Positions 53,601 through 60,544 of a DNA stretch of 64,000 nucleotides are shown in pieces; the stretch's first letter is position 1; every line of letters starts with the position of its first letter. The stretch comes from Oreohelix idahoensis (lineage: Eukaryota > Mollusca > Gastropoda > Stylommatophora > Oreohelicidae). The translations under genes and the position numbers were made by a program. The DNA lies in assembly GCA_024509875.1 (NCBI GenBank), contig JAMPIV010018952.1, positions 62,001 to 126,000 of the forward strand, read 5' to 3'. Under the pieces are notes generated by a model. The model was not told the DNA's origin. It did not search any database and was given only the letters and a program-made list of their open reading frames with translations.

Positions 53601-54475
53601 GCAACAGTGATGAGACTGATGGTAGCACCAGCACTAGTAGCCAGTCCCAGAGTGTCAGTAACAGTAGTAGTTATGAGTCTCCGAGTGGCAGTGCGAGCAG
53701 TAGGAGTTACAGTTCTTCAAATGTGAACGGCTCTGACTCCACATGGTCCAGCGGCTCATCATATTTCAGCCCAGATCCAAGGGGGCCGAATGGTGACATT
53801 GCCAGAGAAAGATACAACCCGAACAATATTGAACCAAATGGTGATATTGCACATGAGTTTATCAGTCCAGACCATAATGGACCAAATGGTGCACATGATT
53901 GTAGCAGTCCAGAGCATATTGAGTCAAATGGTGCCATAGTTGTTCAATATAGCCCATGCCATAGTGGGCCTAGTAGTGAAAATGCTAGTGAGTTTCAAAG
54001 TCCGGTTCAGATTATGCCTCCTGAAGACCTTGTAGATGCTGTTGATAATTCCAACTCCAATGAACTCGTGGTTCACGATGTTAACTCCAGTGAAATTGTT
54101 ATTCATGATGCTAACTCCGGTGAACATATTGTTCCTGATGTTAACTCCCGCGAACATCTTCATGATGTTAACTCTAGTGAACATATTATTCATGATGATG
54201 ACTCCAGTGAACATCTTGTTCATGATGTTAACTCTAGCGAACATCTTGTTCATGATGTCAGCTTGGATGATCAGGCAGATAGTGCAGCTGTGGTAGAAGC
54301 AGGTGTTGATGATGGACATTTTGCCGCTGAAGAGGATGATCGTTTGGTGGAGCAAGTGCACACTATTGATTCTATGAATGGTGACCATGCTGTCGATGTT
54401 GTGCAGCACTGGAATAATGATAATCAAGATGCAAACATGGATGCCTCCAGCGCTGGGCAGCCGTCGCACACCTGA
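28115..54475 (+). CDS. MEPCE: 7SK snRNA methylphosphate capping enzyme (MEPCE/Bin3), four exons
   Basis: Join of 28115-29653, 42459-42677, 51774-51894 and 53223-54475; 3,132 nt in frame give 1,043 residues. The family adds a methyl group from SAM to the 5' gamma-phosphate of 7SK snRNA, and stays bound to the 7SK particle that controls P-TEFb in the nucleus. Residues 1-395 are Lys/Arg- and Ser-rich with the family's DPLNL motifs ([17 protein letters not shown]). The methyltransferase core runs from about 397 ([11 protein letters not shown]) to 640. Motif I is [16 protein letters not shown] at about 427. [12 protein letters not shown] and [14 protein letters not shown] are in exon 2. After the usual C-terminal strand (GFRRPLILF), where the human protein ends within about 10 residues, this one continues for about 400 residues. 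The introns total 23 kb and are packed with transposons. Splice sites were chosen from GT-AG signals, phase and family alignment. Confidence 0.93.
29654..29992 (+). other. MEPCE intron 1, 5' part
   Basis: Donor GTAAGG at 29654. Nothing coding is seen up to the LINE insertion; the 67-residue minus frame is chance. CTTATCTTTCTT at 29981-29992 is the left target duplication of the LINE. Confidence 0.6.
30031..30758 (-). pseudogene. LINE family 1 copy B, RT C-terminal portion
   Basis: Continuation of the ORF beyond the LTR insertion: [52 protein letters not shown], then a frameshift at about 30330. In the next frame: [37 protein letters not shown] and a stop after AKWN. The reading frame joins exactly across the 5-base duplication GTCTA. 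Confidence 0.88.
30759..32206 (-). repeat. Gmr1-like element 3' LTR
   Basis: 1,448 bases, TG...CA on the + strand. It is nearly identical to 34775-36221. On the element strand the preceding bases GGGAGGTGTGGTAAGAC are a possible polypurine tract. It carries the antisense frame 31460-31819. Confidence 0.93.
31460..31819 (+). other. 119-codon antisense frame in the 3' LTR
   Basis: An open frame opposite to the element strand, identical in both LTRs (also 35476-35835). Composition is protein-like, with basic and aromatic residues ([20 protein letters not shown]). I recognise no family. Identity between the LTRs follows from their recent common origin and is not evidence of selection. Confidence 0.25.
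32207..32690 (-). other. Gmr1-like element, noncoding 3' interior
   Basis: About 480 bases between the RNase H stop and the 3' LTR. It contains an A run and a T run (32230-32260) and AT-rich sequence. No reading frame is seen. Confidence 0.6.
32694..33833 (-). CDS. RT and RNase H of the Gmr1-like element
   Basis: 379 open codons: [51 protein letters not shown], and the active site AYLDDICLF. Then [11 protein letters not shown], the connection, and RNase H ([47 protein letters not shown]). It ends [12 protein letters not shown]; integrase does not follow, and 490 bases later the LTR starts. The true start is upstream: a frameshift in the A run at 33820 separates it from the [10 protein letters not shown] segment. 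Confidence 0.88.
   Translation of the reverse strand: MCVKKDNNIRLCVDYRKLNQVTKFDAEPMPLLEELLTRLSKSHFFTKLDLSKGYWQVPLSERAKPLTAFSTPRGLFQWNFMPFGLMNAPATFVRMMRRILSYRSDVIAYLDDICLFSDTWEDHYSGLDELLSTLREHNLTAKPSKAYIGFSEISFLGHRVGHGFLKTEDHNTSKILNISIPKTKKQVRSLLGLIQFYGRFIQNLSSIMAPLSTLLKKGSPNVVHWSQECQCSLDKIKTLFSTPPILVLPTKDNTFVLRSDASSTGIGAALMQEYSGTLHPVMYISRKLNAAERNYSVLDRELLAMVWSILKLQRFLLGAHFIVETDQKALTAIQSKNLKSSRSTRYAIALQPFHFSVRAIRGSDNVMADILSRCPHDST
33913..34770 (-). pseudogene. Integrase C-terminal half and pre-RT linker of the Gmr1-like element
   Basis: 285 codons starting within the integrase core: [20 protein letters not shown] then [17 protein letters not shown]. The C-terminal domain follows ([38 protein letters not shown]). 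An acidic linker leads to the pre-RT motif [19 protein letters not shown] and [16 protein letters not shown] then precedes [11 protein letters not shown], the start of RT. The zinc domain and the catalytic acidic residues lie in the deleted part. Confidence 0.85.
34775..36221 (-). repeat. Gmr1-like element 5' LTR
   Basis: 1,447 bases. The inner end adjoins ACTGGTGGCCAATG, which is integrase coding sequence (LVANVGK), so the normal primer-binding site and leader are gone. TGGTGG at this place could be a residual primer-site match or the microhomology used in the deletion. Confidence 0.92.
36222..38529 (-). CDS. Endonuclease-reverse transcriptase of LINE family 1 (copy B), interrupted by LTR
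   Basis: About 769 codons are open up to the insertion. Endonuclease, residues about 35-285: [71 protein letters not shown] and [13 protein letters not shown], all catalytic motifs present. RT, about 530 onward: [65 protein letters not shown] and the active site [11 protein letters not shown]. The last residues in the 782-codon frame come from the LTR. This group is widely annotated as craniofacial-development-protein-2-like because of similarity to BovB/RTE sequences. Confidence 0.92.
38868..39065 (+). mobile_element. SINE family C, 3' part
   Basis: Matches the 3' 200 bases of 63131-63595: GGAAACCTACCCACCACA, ATTTATAGAATGTG, GGTGCTACAGAG, CTCCTTGTGTGATCTAAGGG. It is 5'-truncated and lies in MEPCE intron 1. 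Confidence 0.82.
39285..39380 (-). repeat. LINE family 2 C-terminal scrap
   Basis: CTTACTTAGTCGTTCTTCTT through CCTATTGGCTGTCTTCCTTC and CTGGCCTGGTTCCA. This is the minus-strand end of the family 2 coding region, as at 40480-40580. Confidence 0.6.
39381..40140. other. Intron 1 sequence without recognised features
   Basis: A 117-codon + frame (39701-40054) has no recognisable family. A 33-base near-duplicate containing GCAACAAATACCCTGGA occurs twice at about 39990-40045. Probably noncoding. Confidence 0.4.
40210..40990 (-). mobile_element. LINE family 2, 3' end with RT C-terminus
   Basis: Minus strand. The coding part 40937-40641 reads [37 protein letters not shown] and [21 protein letters not shown] frameshift follows, and [17 protein letters not shown] continues to about 40480. 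The family 2 3'-UTR repeat then runs down to about 40210. No palm-domain motifs remain. Confidence 0.78.
41065..41215 (+). repeat. LINE family 2-associated repeat
   Basis: CAACCTCATCGTGTAAAACA, GTGCAGGCTTCCTGCAAAGG and GACCAGTTGCAGTGGTG. The same order of blocks occurs at 2740-2790, 18975-19200 and 52640-52730. Confidence 0.5.
41469..41640. mobile_element. Possible pogo/Tigger-like DNA transposon end
   Basis: ACAGTCCTCGACTTACGATG and GTTCCGACGACTCGTTGTAA have the look of Tigger-type termini, with an internal partly complementary pair (CTTACGA and TCGTTGTAA). No matching second end was found. Confidence 0.3.
41778..41795. repeat. (CA)n microsatellite
   Basis: Short run of alternating AC in MEPCE intron 1. 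Confidence 0.9.
41967..42307 (-). mobile_element. SINE family C, split by SINE B
   Basis: Minus-strand copy with a shortened body. The 3' end is at the left (complement of CCTTAAAACCAAAACC), and the tRNA-like head is at the right (complement of GGAGTGGTTAAGAGGTATGG near 42290). SINE B interrupts it inside the B-box region. It ends about 150 bp before MEPCE exon 2. Confidence 0.8.
42099..42247 (+). mobile_element. SINE family B, 5'-truncated
   Basis: Matches the last 145 bases of 20679-20985 and ends in GAGGAAGAAGAAGAAG. An 8-base duplication GAACCCGG flanks it (42091-42098 and 42248-42255), which destroys the B box of the host SINE C. Confidence 0.87.
42459..42677 (+). CDS. MEPCE: MEPCE exon 2
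   Basis: 73 codons, phase 0 at both ends. The acceptor is ACGAACAG and the donor GTAAGT. It encodes [20 protein letters not shown], then [40 protein letters not shown] and [12 protein letters not shown]. These are the RNA- and SAM-site segments of the Bin3 methyltransferase. No other member of the family is in the window. Confidence 0.95.
43039..43473 (-). pseudogene. LINE family 8 C-terminal Cys/His tail
   Basis: 144 codons following the RNase H part. The [17 protein letters not shown] arrangement is the gag-like or zinc-type tail found after RNase H in this group (C-x2-C-x7-H-x4-C). It ends NIQWLGM. It matches the analogous CPCG...EHIL tail of the LINE at 25062-25583 in position but not in sequence. 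Confidence 0.75.
44648..45199 (-). pseudogene. LINE family 8 reverse transcriptase palm
   Basis: 183 codons containing RT motifs with the intact catalytic pair in QFADDVAIW. The 5' fingers lie just upstream in the same strand with interruptions (stop near 45310). The frame ends at a T run near 44665, where a frameshift leads to the thumb. The first Met is internal. Confidence 0.82.
45316..46390. other. Intron 2 spacer
   Basis: No gene recognised. GGTTGTGGAGTCGGTC and GTCTGACTCC at about 45510-45555 are a small inverted motif of unknown nature. The rest is AT-rich. Confidence 0.4.
46395..47430. repeat. Diverged tandem duplication of about 0.5 kb
   Basis: Two units, about 46395-46845 and 46935-47390, share long blocks (GTTGTAGGACTTTGAAT, TTTGCTAAATTTTACATTAC, AATATATGTGCCA, CAGCTTCCTCTGCAGCTTCC, CTTCCTTTTCTTAGTGCAGT). 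I estimate 85-90% identity by eye. Each unit contains the end of the minus-strand frame described next. Confidence 0.85.
47266..47800 (-). pseudogene. Transposon-associated ORF fragment
   Basis: Minus strand. First a Cys-bearing part ([37 protein letters not shown]), then after a one-base frameshift near 47535 the open part 47562-47266: [40 protein letters not shown] and [19 protein letters not shown]. The layout (CxxC part, then a basic segment with repeated KR) resembles Mutator-like or other transposon-linked proteins of invertebrates. I cannot name the family. The basic end is duplicated at 46735-46845. Confidence 0.45.
48040..48310 (+). pseudogene. LINE family 3 RT C-terminal fragment
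   Basis: [20 protein letters not shown] then [20 protein letters not shown] and [10 protein letters not shown] in one frame, and a frameshift before the [13 protein letters not shown] end. It is 5'-truncated and lies in intron 2. Confidence 0.78.
48311..50990. other. Intron 2 spacer without recognised genes
   Basis: Only short chance frames. A diverged direct repeat of about 65 bases with ATGGAGCTGAACTTGATAT occurs twice at about 49395-49520. 49880-50300 is less AT-rich than its surroundings, but has no convincing coding frame. Confidence 0.5.
50999..51545 (+). mobile_element. LINE family 4, internal RT segment
   Basis: Open frame 50999-51559. It encodes [50 protein letters not shown] and [19 protein letters not shown]. 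It is about 98% identical to 4423-4870 by eye. It stops abruptly at 51545 without the 3' tail. TACAGTAG occurs just before and just after it, so a deletion or non-standard insertion is likely. Confidence 0.85.
51774..51894 (+). CDS. MEPCE: MEPCE exon 3
   Basis: 121 nt, entering in phase 0 and leaving after the first base of a codon. Acceptor TGTATTCACAG, donor GTGAGT. It encodes [20 protein letters not shown], then [20 protein letters not shown], matching the IQLKPEQF...GFSSYELV part of vertebrate MEPCE. Confidence 0.93.
52100..52260 (-). repeat. Possible LINE C-terminal scrap
   Basis: The minus strand has a basic stretch like the C-terminal GK-x-x-GR motif of LINE RTs (TACTTTGGCCACATAAAAAG on the minus strand codes YFGHIK). 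It is too short and decayed to place in a family. Confidence 0.35.
52396..52602 (-). mobile_element. SINE family A, shortened copy
   Basis: 207 bases with the duplicated CGCCTAGTGGCGTCTT block and the LINE-1-type tail. It is flanked by the 11-base duplication CTCTCTCTAAT (52385-52395 and 52603-52613). The 5' head seen in the 340-base copies is absent. It lies in MEPCE intron 3, antisense. Confidence 0.87.
52615..52770 (+). repeat. LINE family 2-associated repeat
   Basis: TTCATCATGTAAAACAAATT, AACCACTGCAGCGA and GGGGACCAGATGCAGTTGTG. Same block order as 41065-41215. It ends in (GAT)n-like sequence at 52763. Confidence 0.45.
52978..53082. repeat. Minisatellite, 3 x 35 bp, in intron 3
   Basis: Three almost identical units with TAACCTCATATGGGCATACA, starting at 52978, 53013 and 53048. 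It ends 140 bases before exon 4. Confidence 0.92.
53223..54475 (+). CDS. MEPCE: MEPCE exon 4 with long repeat-rich tail
   Basis: Starts after TTCTTGTTGCAG and completes a Gly codon from exon 3. The first residues ([14 protein letters not shown]) close the methyltransferase. A short segment with [14 protein letters not shown] (two Cys pairs) follows, then a Ser/Tyr-rich region (about 700-810). At about 814-870 are four diverged PNG repeats ([30 protein letters not shown]). At 904-972 (54053-54259) are seven copies of a 10-residue unit like [10 protein letters not shown]. An acidic C-terminus ends GQPSHT. The tail is about 400 residues. I know no function for it; low complexity suggests disorder. 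Confidence 0.88.
54053..54259 (+). repeat. Coding minisatellite, 7 x about 30 bp
   Basis: Tandem units of 30 bases (one of 27) that keep the reading frame and encode [14 protein letters not shown] decapeptides. The opposite strand is therefore also open for long stretches; the 207-codon antisense frame is a by-product. Confidence 0.92.
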
Positions 54476-54663
54476 GTGGTCAAGTAGTTCAGGACTCTGT
54501 GATGTTGGTAATTGCGGAAGGCACGTAAATGCTGAAGATGGACCCACAAAAGTTGATGAGCTACCTACAGGAACCAGAATGATGCTAGTACTGGACCTTT
54601 TATGTAGAAAACTTTGGATCTTGACCTTTCCAATATGTGGGTCCTCATTTTAGGGGGAATAAC

Positions 54664-54669
54664 AATAAA
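54664..54669 (+). terminator. MEPCE: Candidate MEPCE polyadenylation signal
   Basis: AATAAA 189 bases past the stop codon, followed by T/G-rich sequence near 54720-54740. It is the first canonical signal downstream of the stop. Confidence 0.5.
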
Positions 54670-54699
54670 AACAAGCATCAGGCGGTTCTGTTTGGTGCA

Positions 54700-55730
54700 T
54701 AGACCAGAAACCACATTCTTCCATTTATCCTTGTTTGTGTTCCATTTTCTCTGTGTGCCATTTTCTCTGTGCAGGCGCTTCCTTCCATTCTTCACTTCTG
54801 TCACAGTGCTACAACATATGTAACTGATGGTAGCAAATCTGTGCATCTCCTGAACTTAGCTCTTCCTGTGAGATGATGCCCACATCTTACGTATTGATTG
54901 CTGTGTATGGCCACTTGTTGACAAGGGTAGACAGTCGACATGTCTTCATCCTTCCTGGGAAGTTTCTGATAACCGGAAGGTGAACGACAACTTTCTTCTT
55001 ACATCATGAATCATATTCCATACCCTTGGAACCGCAAGGGTTATATACAATTATAATGATGCTCAAAGTAGTCTTTACTTGAGTTTGTAAACTTTCAACA
55101 AAAGACCTTCCACATCACAGGATCAGATCTGCTGAGAAACATTAACAGAAACTGTGTGACAGAGTAAATCTTAAGTAATCACCGCTGCATTTGGGCTTCA
55201 TACACGGTTTGCTCCAAAGCACTTCAGGTGAATCTTAAAAGAAATACACTCGATGATGCTAGGAAAATGCTCCTTCCTCCAAAGCCAAATAAGTGGAACA
55301 TCTTGTACGGAGAAACAAAAGAACTTGCGAAAACATGGCATTGGGCTGAAGGGCAAAAGATCAGGTTCAAAATTAAAACACAAAAAGAAGGAAAGAGAGT
55401 CCCATAGTGGATACTGCCTTAGGGGAGTAAACCGTGAGAGACTTCACTTATACTTGGTCTCCGCTTTATGAGGCGGGGTGACCAGTTTCCTTCCCCGCCC
55501 CTATCTCAGAGCATTGCCAGGTACTCATTTTAACAGCTGGACAGACTGGGGCAAGGAGCAACCTGGTGGATACAGAAACAAAAAAGAATAAAAGGCAAAG
55601 TATAGGTATGGATATGAAGGGACATCGGACACAAAATGTTGAAGGGCGTCATTGTTGATAGCGAGGAATGGAGAAAGTCTGTGGCAGTGATGCATTTTAA
55701 GAGCTTAGAGCAGTGAAACCAACAACAAGG
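54700..55730. other. 3' flank of MEPCE, no gene seen
   Basis: Mixed-composition DNA with short chance frames only. If the signal at 54664 is not used, part of this could be 3' UTR. Confidence 0.45.
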
Positions 55731-55734
55731 AACA

Positions 55735-56080
55735 ACCAAGAATTTATAAGACTTTCATAAATGGATTCCTGCATATAATAGGATTGAAATGTGTGACACA
55801 ATAACCAGCGTGGAACGGGTGGCAAGAACCAGACATGCCAGCAGAATGAGAGGCGAGAAGACGACGCTGGCGGTGGGTACACATGGGGTGGGGAAACTCT
55901 GTTGATAGAATTACAAGGCACTACTTGTTCTGGCATACCCAGGGTAAGAGAGGTAGAGGGTGACTAAAATATAGATGGAGAAGTGAACTAGTGACAGAAA
56001 TGGAATGGATTAAGAAGGCATGGAAAGACTCTTGAGCAGACGGCACAGGACAGCAGTACTTGGCATGAGTTTGTTGAAGG
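55735..56080 (+). pseudogene. LINE family 3 RT C-terminal fragment
   Basis: Decayed copy with GACTTTCATAAATGGATTCC, AGGCGAGAAGACGACGCTGG and GGGTAAGAGAGGTAGAGGGT in the family order. No open frame of note remains. Confidence 0.65.
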
Positions 56081-56630
56081 ATGGGGAGTTGACGCTTAAG
56101 GTGTGGATCAGTGGAGACGTTAAGTTAAATGTGGCATTTACAGTAACCGTCCACTTAGAAATGTGGTCTCATGTTTTGACGTTCAAGTCCTGGTCTTGTT
56201 TCTTTCAACTGAATGTCATTCTAAGTACTCAGGGATTCGCGTCGTTGATGAAATCAAAAACAAATTGATAGAGCAGGTTCTTTTTTAAGTACCATGCCTG
56301 GTGGTATGGGTGATTATGTCTTTCCACAAACTTCCTTGCTTCATTACTGTTTATCACTTCCATTGTTCACTTCTTTTTGTGATATGATGTCAAACTGTTC
56401 AGTCTTCTTTGTCATCCTGTGTCTCTTTTCTCAATCCGTATTTCTTGTTATCACAGTATATTTCAGCTTTTTTTTTTCTCATTACATAGCCAAAACAGGT
56501 GGAGTGCTTCCTTCTAATGGTAGTAAGTTCCCTTTGCACACTGCCTTCTTTCAGGGTATCTGTTCTTCTTTAAGTACCATGCCTGGTGGTGTAGGCAAAC
56601 ATGCCCCTCCACAACTTCCTGTTTCTAGTA

Positions 56631-57057
56631 CAGTTGACATTCGAAAATCCGGCCATCGATAATCCGGTTCCTTTAGATTTCCGGCATGGATTTCAGAGCG
56701 CATTTTTTAATTTACCGCGTTGGCGCGCCACTGTTTTCTGGAGCCGTGTATGTTTTGATGCAGCTGTTGAGCCTTGCTTGCACGTGTTAACAGGCATTCC
56801 TGCTCATTCCATCATTTATTTGCTGCTGTATAGCCCCCATTATGGATTCAGCAAATAAAAGAAGTGGTGTAAAACGTAAACATCGTGCTTTGTCGATCGC
56901 AGATCATTTAGTTTTTAATTTTCTTTCTTTAAAGGACGGTACAGGTAGTCATTTTCTGTTAAATATATACAGCATATATAACCAGAAAAAATCCGGCATT
57001 TTCAACAATCCGGCACTCCTCAGGTCCGGAGGTTACCGGATTTTTGAATGTCAACTG
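56631..57057 (+). mobile_element. pogo/Tigger-like MITE, copy 1
   Basis: 427 bases with inverted termini starting CAGTTGACATTCGAAAATCC and flanked by TA (56629-56630 and 57058-57059). From 56842 it retains the first codons of a pogo-type transposase: MDSANKRSGVKRKHRALSIA, the start of the CENP-B-like HTH, after which it jumps to 3' terminal sequence. So it is an internal deletion product of an autonomous element. A second copy lies at 60132-60495 in the opposite orientation. Confidence 0.87.
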
Positions 57058-57109
57058 TACTTTTTATCAGTTCTGCTGTTCACTTCTTTCCATGCCATAA
57101 TGTAACACT

Positions 57110-57560
57110 GTCCAGTATTGTCTGTCTGCGTTCAGTTTCTTGTCATGCTAAATCTGCAGGCCTGTCACCAGGATGAAGTCCACAGTCTTTTCCAGGTCAA
57201 CACGGCAGCCCCATAGCTTCTGTCTGAGCTCGGCACCCACTGGCCAGATCAGGTGTCATGGGTCATCATGTGCTGGTCAGTTCTGGATTCTGGTTCCACA
57301 TGGATATTCATTTGAATGAGATATCCTGAGGTGATAGAGGTGGCCCAGTAATCTCAGTGGCCAATTCTCAGGCAGAAAATGATAGTCTACAGGTGTCTAC
57401 TAAGCTGGTGGATTGGGTCATAACTGTAGTTTATATATCACCTTCCTTCTTCCACTGGCATTTAAACTTGTTGTGGATGATGGTTTTAGCTGGGTGGCTG
57501 AATTGTTCCATTTTACTGCCACTTCTAGATAAAGCATCTGCTCTCTCATGTCCAGTGATT
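57110..57560 (-). pseudogene. RNase-H LINE C-terminal fragment
   Basis: Minus-strand relative of 25062-25740. It shares the segments coding for ECPCG-, WATSITSGYL-like and the 3' CTGCAGGCCTGTC block. It is interrupted by stops. Confidence 0.65.
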
Positions 57561-57664
57561 CTACAATGGGAGGTTCCCTTCAATGTTTCCTGTTGACATT
57601 ATTTATTCTGTCTTTCTTCTTCTCGTAAACATGCCAAAAGAAAGTGGATTTCTTCCATATTATT

Positions 57665-57950
57665 GTTGAACAGAATTGACATCATTGCACTCCGGGCAAA
57701 CCCATAGGTGCTTAGTCTCCCTCAGTATGTCGAAGTGTGTGAATGCTAAATGTTCCTGTAGCTCGCTGGTTGTAAACACGACAGATGCATCCTCTCATAT
57801 GTCCATCTCTGCTAGCTTTATGTTTGATGCCAAATTCCAACAGTCTTAACCTCGATGATTCATCAATTGCAGTGTCATTCTCTAACAGGCGATCATTAAT
57901 TGTTCTCAGTATCTCTCCCTTATCCATATCCAGTGTTCCCACTATGGGTG
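57665..57950 (-). repeat. LINE-like family 5 fragment
   Basis: Open part 57942-57712 encodes GEILRTINDRLLENDTAIDE, SSRLRLLEFGIKHKASRDGH and RVYNQRATGTFSIHTLRH. Then, after a frameshift, comes an LWVCPECNDV-like end. Same family as 16480-16612 and 58345-58535. Its parent protein is not recognised. Confidence 0.5.
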
Positions 57951-58344
57951 CTCTTGATGCTAGTCTTATAATGTGAGGAGTAAGCTTCCTTTGTATAATG
58001 GCTTCTTTCAGGAAGTCTTAGGGCATGAATTAAGAGTGTATAAGAACAAATACCTTTGCGAGGTCATAAAATGGAACAGTACATGACAATGAGAAGAGAT
58101 GGCAAAGGGAGGTGGGGTCAAGCCACAGCGCAAGAACAGACATGTGGAGATCTGAATGCATTGGTCAGTCTGACACAAGATACATCTGCAAGGTGGAAAT
58201 TTGGTAGCACATTCAGCTTCAGGAGGAGTTATGAGAAAATATCATGCTTAAAGTCAGGCAGGGGTCTTTTTATTTTGTTTTAAATTTTTTATTTGAAATG
58301 TTCAATACTAAAAGGATTTTAGTTATGGCTTGTTATTGTTGATC

Positions 58345-58535
58345 AGAATTGACATCGCTGTGCTGCAGGCAAACCCATAGGTGCTCAGTCTCCCTCAGCA
58401 AATGTCGAAGGGTATGAATGCTAATTGTTCCTGTTGCACGTTGGTTGTATGTACACCGGATGCATCATTTCAAACGTCCATCGCTGCTGATCTTACTTTT
58501 GATGCCAAATTCCAGCAATCATAGCCTGTATGATT
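58345..58535 (-). repeat. LINE-like family 5 fragment, second copy nearby
   Basis: About 80% like 57670-57850: GCAAACCCATAGGTGCTCAG, CTCCCTCAGCAAATGTCGAA, GATGCCAAATTCCAGCAATC. It lies 0.7 kb from the first copy in the same orientation, so local duplication is possible. Confidence 0.55.
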
Positions 58536-58539
58536 TTTA

Positions 58540-59518
58540 GTTATGAAAAGATATGGCATTAAAACATAAGAACAGTGAACATCTTTCTCGTGAATGCTGG
58601 ATGTGTATTCAATATTTATAATTATTTTTGTAAATAATATACGGTATAGGGATCATTACTGATGGATTATGTAACAAATTGATAACAAAATTGTTTTAGA
58701 AATGATGTGTTTAAATTTTACTTGGAAGATGGGCTGTTCTCCTTGTGACCAGGTGAAGAATGAATTGATCCTTCAGGGAAGAAAAAAAAGGACAAGATTT
58801 AACTTACTTAGTTCCAGTAACTGGTCACATCAGTATTACATTTGTTACCCAAGATTTGTGGTTGAAGGAATTTGTTGAGTGGTTTATTTCAGTTGTTATG
58901 AGTGAATTTTTGGTTTAATCCAAAGGTTGGCAGTTTGAACAATACCCGCGTTCAAAAGCTTGGTGCTTTGCTGTAACCCTGACCTACAGGAACAACTATA
59001 TTGATGGGGGGTAAAAGTTAACGAGGAACCGAATTGTTTTCTTTATGTACAGAACAAACTGAGTAAAACTACAGAATCTAATTCAGGCTAGTCTTATGGC
59101 TATATTGACACTCGTTACTATTGATCTTTACCGACAGAAATGTCTAAATTACCGTAGCCGCGCTAATTTACCACCAAGTTGCCAACCACTGGATTAAGTT
59201 ACTGCACTTAATCATTTTGGTGTAAATGACTACATAGTACAGTATACCATCATTTTACTTGACTTTGCGCAGAGATAGTTAAAGAAAGAGGCTCTTTCTA
59301 AACTGCCAGTGACATCTTTGTGTGATCCTGATCACACATAGGTACACTCCTGATTTTCCGGGAAATGAAATGTCAGCCACCTCTTTTAATCCGAACAGAA
59401 AAGAGGGATATTAGAATTCTTGCCACTGCCAGACTGGTTTACGTTTAATTAATAATTATGTTTTTATGCTAATGAACACACACCATTTGTAACTGATGCA
59501 CCTGTATTTCAGTTGGTC
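58540..59518. other. Spacer without recognised features
   Basis: AT-rich, no coding signal, no repeat noted. Confidence 0.5.
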
Positions 59519-59526
59519 ATTTAATT

Positions 59527-60036
59527 CAGTGGTTCTCAACCTTTTTTGCTCATCCCCCCCCCCCCCCTGAGTTTTATTTACTTGTGGCCCACCCCTGATA
59601 GTCACTGTTAGCTGGAAAAAAAGTTTAGGTAATTTCCCAATGACTGTCGCCGAACATTCAGCACAGAATATGGGTATTTTACAGTTATCTCCCTTTAGCA
59701 GTGTTAGCGCATCGGGTCAAGCAATATGTATTGAATTGTAATGTTGTTGTCACATGAAAAGACCTCGACCGGCGATGGACACCTATTCTGATGCAGTCTG
59801 CTTGGAATTATGTGCTCGATTGGCGTAACCAATAAAGTTAAAACGCTCAGGCACGGAACATTCAGCTAATGCGCGAAACACTGCTAAAGGGAAATAACTC
59901 CGAGTGAATATTCTGTGCGGAACGTTTGGCAACAGTCATTGGGAAATGACCAAAGTTTCTTGACCATCTTACTGTGACCCCTTAGAAATACGGCATGGCC
60001 TCCTGGGGGGCATATTGCCCATGTTGAGAACCACTG
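59527..60036. mobile_element. Fold-back hAT-type MITE
   Basis: 510 bases with CAGTGGTTCTCAAC ends in inverted order and a perfect 8-base duplication ATTTAATT (59519-59526 and 60037-60044), the hallmark length for hAT. The arms continue as long imperfect inverted repeats; CCCAATGACTG and GCACAGAATAT at the left reappear complemented at 59905-59945. The whole element could therefore fold back. It has a C run of 14 near the left end. Confidence 0.88.
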
Positions 60037-60131
60037 ATTTAATTTACTTTTAATATCTAGCAGTCATGTGACTTTAGAGATGCACGAGGTGTATAATTAG
60101 ATGGTCAGAGATGTACTAGTAAATTATTATA

Positions 60132-60495
60132 CAGTTGACATTAAAAAATCCGGCAACCTCCTGACCTGAGGAGTGCCGGATTGTTGAAAATGCCGGATTT
60201 TTATGGTTATATATGCTGTATATATTTAACAGAAAATGACTACCTGTACAGTCCTTTAAAGAAAGAAAATTAAAAACTAAATGAAAAGCAAATGAAATTT
60301 TAATGTTTATCAACTAAATAAAACAGTTCTACAGAATTTTAGTTCAACTGAATAAAATAGTTCTACAGAGTTTTAATTCAACTAAAGTCAAACAGTTGCG
60401 CGCCAATGCGGTAAATTAAAAAATGCGCTCCGAAATCCATGCCGGAAATCTGAAGGAACCGGATTATCAATGGCCGGATTTTTGAATGTCAACTG
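60132..60495 (-). mobile_element. pogo/Tigger-like MITE, copy 2
   Basis: 364 bases with the same termini as copy 1 (CAGTTGACATT...AATGTCAACTG) flanked by TA. It is inverted relative to copy 1. It has lost the transposase start, and has a different interior with the direct repeat AGTTCTACAGAATTTTAGTT/AGTTCTACAGAGTTTTAATT. Confidence 0.85.
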
Positions 60496-60544
60496 TACAT
60501 GACCTTTGTTGGTCCGGCAGAACGGATGATCTGACGTGGTTTAG

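Noticed and set aside
53924..54547. 207-codon minus-strand frame rich in Asn, Met and Ile
   Set aside because: Mirror of the in-phase coding minisatellite of MEPCE exon 4.
56294..56662. 122-codon plus-strand frame with hydrophobic runs
   Set aside because: Its end crosses the pogo MITE boundary, so it cannot be an old gene.
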